From Chloroflexota bacterium (lineage in GTDB: Bacteria > Chloroflexota > Dehalococcoidia > Tepidiformales > Tepidiformaceae), in the NCBI GenBank assembly GCA_021823905.1, contig JAKALX010000110.1, positions 1 to 9,847 on the forward strand: 9,847 nucleotides of DNA, read 5' to 3'. The translations under genes and the position numbers were made by a program. Each line of letters opens with the position of its first letter. Within the stretch, counting starts at the first letter, position 1. The notes under the pieces are model-generated. The model searched no databases and had not been told where the DNA came from. It was given only the letters and a program-made list of their open reading frames with translations. Shown here piece by piece: positions 8,578 through 9,847 of this stretch.

Positions 8578-8845
8578 CGATGAGGTCTCGCGTGGTCGCC
8601 AGTGCCCGCTGAAGGATGGTGATCGCGTGCTCCAGGTCTTGGCCTCGCAGGCGCCGGGTTGACTTCCAGGTGCCGTCGGGGAGTCGGAAGCGCCGCTCCA
8701 GGACTACGGTGGTGAACACGTGCCCGTAGGTGCCGTCGTTGACCCACAAGGCGGCTCGGAGGTCGCCTGCGCTGAAGCGATGCGCGGGCTGCCGCTTCGC
8801 CGGGTCCCGGATTGGCTGTGGCCAGGCTTGGGTTGTAAACTGCAT
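8564..8845 (-). CDS. Small protein (93 aa) with a W-N-G-F-T-L-RR domain; function unknown
   Basis: The ATG at 8845 has AAGGAGGTG with 6-base spacing. Residues 25-82 align without gaps to residues 27-84 of the 129-aa gene upstream, with 26 of 58 identical by hand count. Shared positions include A-x-W-x-N, G-x-VF, T-V-x-L-x-RR, DG-x-W and AI-x-x-LQ-x-A. The pattern suggests several beta strands followed by a helix, which could fit a small nucleic-acid-binding fold such as PC4-like proteins, but that is a low-confidence inference. A strong hairpin leader precedes it and a terminator-like structure follows, so it is probably expressed as its own unit. Confidence 0.75.
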   Translation of the reverse strand: MQFTTQAWPQPIRDPAKRQPAHRFSAGDLRAALWVNDGTYGHVFTTVVLERRFRLPDGTWKSTRRLRGQDLEHAITILQRALATTRDLIEGTE

Positions 8846-8904
8846 TTTCGACACCTCCTTGAGCCCCTGTGTGGGGCTTCTCTTCACCCTGGAAGAGAAG
8901 CCCC
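8846..8904 (-). promoter_or_regulatory. Hairpin leader of the 93-aa gene (copy A), with alternative pairing
   Basis: GGGGCTTCTCTTC (8873-8885) and GAAGAGAAGCCCC (8892-8904) form a perfect 13-bp hairpin with a 6-base loop. In the transcript, the AGCCCC end of the 3' arm can instead pair with GGGGCT just downstream (DNA 8862-8867 with 8873-8878), and the two folds exclude each other. The ribosome site follows directly. A 28-base identical copy (8873-8900) leads the 133-aa gene. Such switching is typical of leader control, but no ligand or protein can be named. Confidence 0.6.
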
Positions 8905-8941
8905 GGAGTGACGGCGCGGCGGGTTCGGAGCGGAGCCCCGA

Positions 8942-8959
8942 CCCCGCCCGCAGGCGGGG
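8942..8959. repeat. GC-rich hairpin, perfect 7-bp stem
   Basis: CCCCGCC (8942-8948) and GGCGGGG (8953-8959) pair around CGCA. It directly abuts the larger hairpin at the end of the 129-aa gene, so minus-strand transcripts would carry two stacked structures here. No U-tract follows. Confidence 0.55.
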
Positions 8960-9009
8960 GAAAGCTCAATGAAGGGGTGGAACGATGAGTGAACCCCTCA
9001 TGAGCTTTC
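8960..9009 (-). repeat. 17-bp bulged hairpin spanning the stop codon of the 129-aa gene
   Basis: GAAAGCTC, ATG and AGGGGT on the left (8960-8978) pair with ACCCCT, CAT and GAGCTTTC on the right (8993-9009). There are only two single-base bulges and a 14-base loop. The TGA stop (9000-8998) lies in one arm. It may act in mRNA 3'-end formation or protection, or as part of a termination region with the adjacent 8942-8959 hairpin. Confidence 0.6.
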
Positions 9010-9387
9010 AGGGGCGGAGCGGAGGTCGCCAGGGGCGTGCGGGGCGGGAACAGGTGTCGAGGGCGAGACGGAAAAGGGGGCCTCAGCCCCCTCTTCGTCC
9101 TCACCAAGCGTCTCAGGAGCGAGCACCATTCGCTCGTACGCCTTCTGCAAGGCCAGGATGGCCTTGGGAATGTCGTTGAGGCGCAAGCTGGCTGAGGAAG
9201 CCCACTCGCCGTCGCCTCGCTTGTAGCGCCGGTCCAGGGTCACCGTGTAGAAGACCCCGCCCTTCGGTGCGGGGTTGCGCCACACGGCAAGCTGCACCCC
9301 TCCGGCGGAGGTCTTCCACACCGGGGGCGCTCTCGCCTCGCTTTCGCTCGCTGGTTCTCTCTGGTTGTTCTGGTCTGTCTTTTCCAT
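8998..9387 (-). CDS. Small protein (129 aa), paralogue of the 93-aa gene; function unknown
   Basis: The ATG at 9387 has GAGGTG with 6-base spacing, and the gap to the upstream 133-aa gene is only 3 bases, so the two are co-transcribed. Residues 1-25 are polar. Residues 27-84 carry the domain shared with the 93-aa product (AVWRN, GGVFYTVTLDRR, DGEW, AILALQKA). The tail from about residue 92 is acidic, then rich in Pro, Ser and Ala, and looks disordered. A hairpin with a short T run on the minus strand (9092-9072) lies inside the tail codons. The domain recalls conserved small proteins of plasmids and phages, possibly nucleic-acid binding; this is not certain. Confidence 0.8.
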   Translation of the reverse strand: MEKTDQNNQREPASESEARAPPVWKTSAGGVQLAVWRNPAPKGGVFYTVTLDRRYKRGDGEWASSASLRLNDIPKAILALQKAYERMVLAPETLGEDEEGAEAPFSVSPSTPVPAPHAPGDLRSAPESS

Positions 9388-9390
9388 GGT

Positions 9391-9792
9391 CTACACCTCG
9401 TGGAGGCCCCGTGACGGGGCCTCGTTCCTGATGCGCGCGAATGAGGCCCCGTCGAGGGCGAGGCCGTTGGCCTCGTCGAGCAGGCCACCCACGATCTGCG
9501 CCCACGCTTCAAGCTCAGCGTCGGAGAAGACGAAGTTGGCGGGGTCGTCCTCGTCCATCTCGGCCTCGGTGAGGTCGGCGAGGTCACCCACGGGGTAGTT
9601 CTGCGGCCACGGCCGCAGTGCCTCGCACGGCGGGAAGGGGTCCCGCCGCGAGACGAGGCGCACCCACGGGGGCGCTGGCACCTCAAGCTCGATCTCGTCC
9701 ACCCACCCGTCAAGCTCGATGGGCGGCTGCCGCGGGGAGGGCTCGTGCTCCTCCCAGAAGCTGTCGTAGCTGAACCGCTCGATCTGCGTCAT
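9391..9792 (-). CDS. Acidic 133-aa protein; function unknown
   Basis: The ATG at 9792 follows GAGGTG with 6-base spacing. The frame extends upstream to a GTG at 9834 inside the leader hairpin, but that start has no ribosome site. The product is strongly acidic in its middle (EAEMDEDDPANFVFSDAELE, about residues 81-100), has an aromatic and proline-rich N-terminal half, and ends with a short helical segment. It is not recognised. No membrane segment is seen. Its acidity would fit a protein that mimics or binds a basic partner, but nothing specific supports that. It is the first gene of the minus-strand run visible here and shares a transcript with the 129-aa gene. Confidence 0.75.
   Translation of the reverse strand: MTQIERFSYDSFWEEHEPSPRQPPIELDGWVDEIELEVPAPPWVRLVSRRDPFPPCEALRPWPQNYPVGDLADLTEAEMDEDDPANFVFSDAELEAWAQIVGGLLDEANGLALDGASFARIRNEAPSRGLHEV
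9403..9423 (-). repeat. Perfect 9-bp hairpin at the 133-aa/129-aa gene junction
   Basis: GAGGCCCCG (9403-9411) and CGGGGCCTC (9415-9423) pair around TGA. It lies in the last codons of the 133-aa gene, just before the ribosome site of the 129-aa gene, mirroring the hairpin-then-GAGGTG layout of the other leaders. A second one (CGAGGCC 9459-9465, GGCCTCG 9469-9475) lies 36 bases further into the same gene. Confidence 0.55.
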
Positions 9793-9847
9793 GTCGATCA
9801 CCTCGGAGCCCTTCGTGTGGGGGCTTCTCTTCACCCTGGAAGAGAAG
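9793..9847 (-). promoter_or_regulatory. Hairpin leader of the 133-aa gene (copy B), cut by the window edge
   Basis: Positions 9820-9847 repeat 8873-8900 exactly. GGGGCTTCTCTTC (9820-9832) pairs with GAAGAGAAG (9839-9847); the remaining CCCC of the arm would fall past the end. The alternative pairing is kept in modified form: AGCCC (9807-9811) with GGGCT (9821-9825). The ribosome site GAGGTG and its spacing match copy A, while the genes that follow are unrelated. Confidence 0.55.

Noticed and set aside
9793..9834. GTG-initiated leader peptide reading MKRSP in both hairpin leaders, in frame with the genes.
   Set aside because: The GTG lies in or at the hairpin loop without a ribosome site, while strong sites precede the internal ATGs. 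Shared reading follows from the DNA repeat itself.

Overview
This is GC-rich bacterial DNA holding the left end of an integrated mobile element. The element is inserted in an initiator tRNA-fMet gene at 23-99. Only about 22 bases of flanking host sequence lie before the tRNA. The host cannot be named from this window: the tRNA is a classic bacterial initiator with encoded CCA, and most genes have strong Shine-Dalgarno sites, but nothing is diagnostic of a phylum. The right end of the element is not in the window.

Layout. (1) 23-1931: the tRNA, its terminator, and a large serine recombinase on the minus strand whose last 14 codons are the antisense of the tRNA 3' half. A probable 56-codon ORF overlaps the recombinase start, and its ribosome binding site lies in a hairpin. 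(2) 2101-3885: two minus-strand genes with a 9-base gap, an unrecognised protein with a proline-rich linker and a replication-relaxation-like protein (winged helix plus a possible PD-(D/E)XK-type domain). (3) 3893-3955: a divergent control region bracketed by a perfect 10-bp inverted repeat. (4) 3961-7532: a tight plus-strand operon of a VirD4/HerA-like DNA-translocating ATPase and two unrecognised proteins that are tandem paralogues. (5) 7533-8093: a non-coding stretch with spaced inverted and direct repeats. (6) 8094-9847: a minus-strand run of short genes (58, 93, 129 and 133 codons), separated or framed by strong palindromes. They include a 125-base nested palindrome, a perfect 13-bp hairpin used twice as a gene leader, and terminators whose loops contain the stop codons.

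How it may work. The recombinase integrates and excises the element at the tRNA. The ATPase, its two paralogous partners and the divergent replication-relaxation protein look like a DNA-processing and transfer core of an integrative mobilizable or conjugative element. No recognisable relaxase or mating-channel genes are present, so transfer is inferred. The small genes at the right are accessory; two carry the same roughly 58-residue domain. The least explained parts are the paralogous pair beside the ATPase, the paired hairpin leaders, and the large palindrome at 8305-8429.
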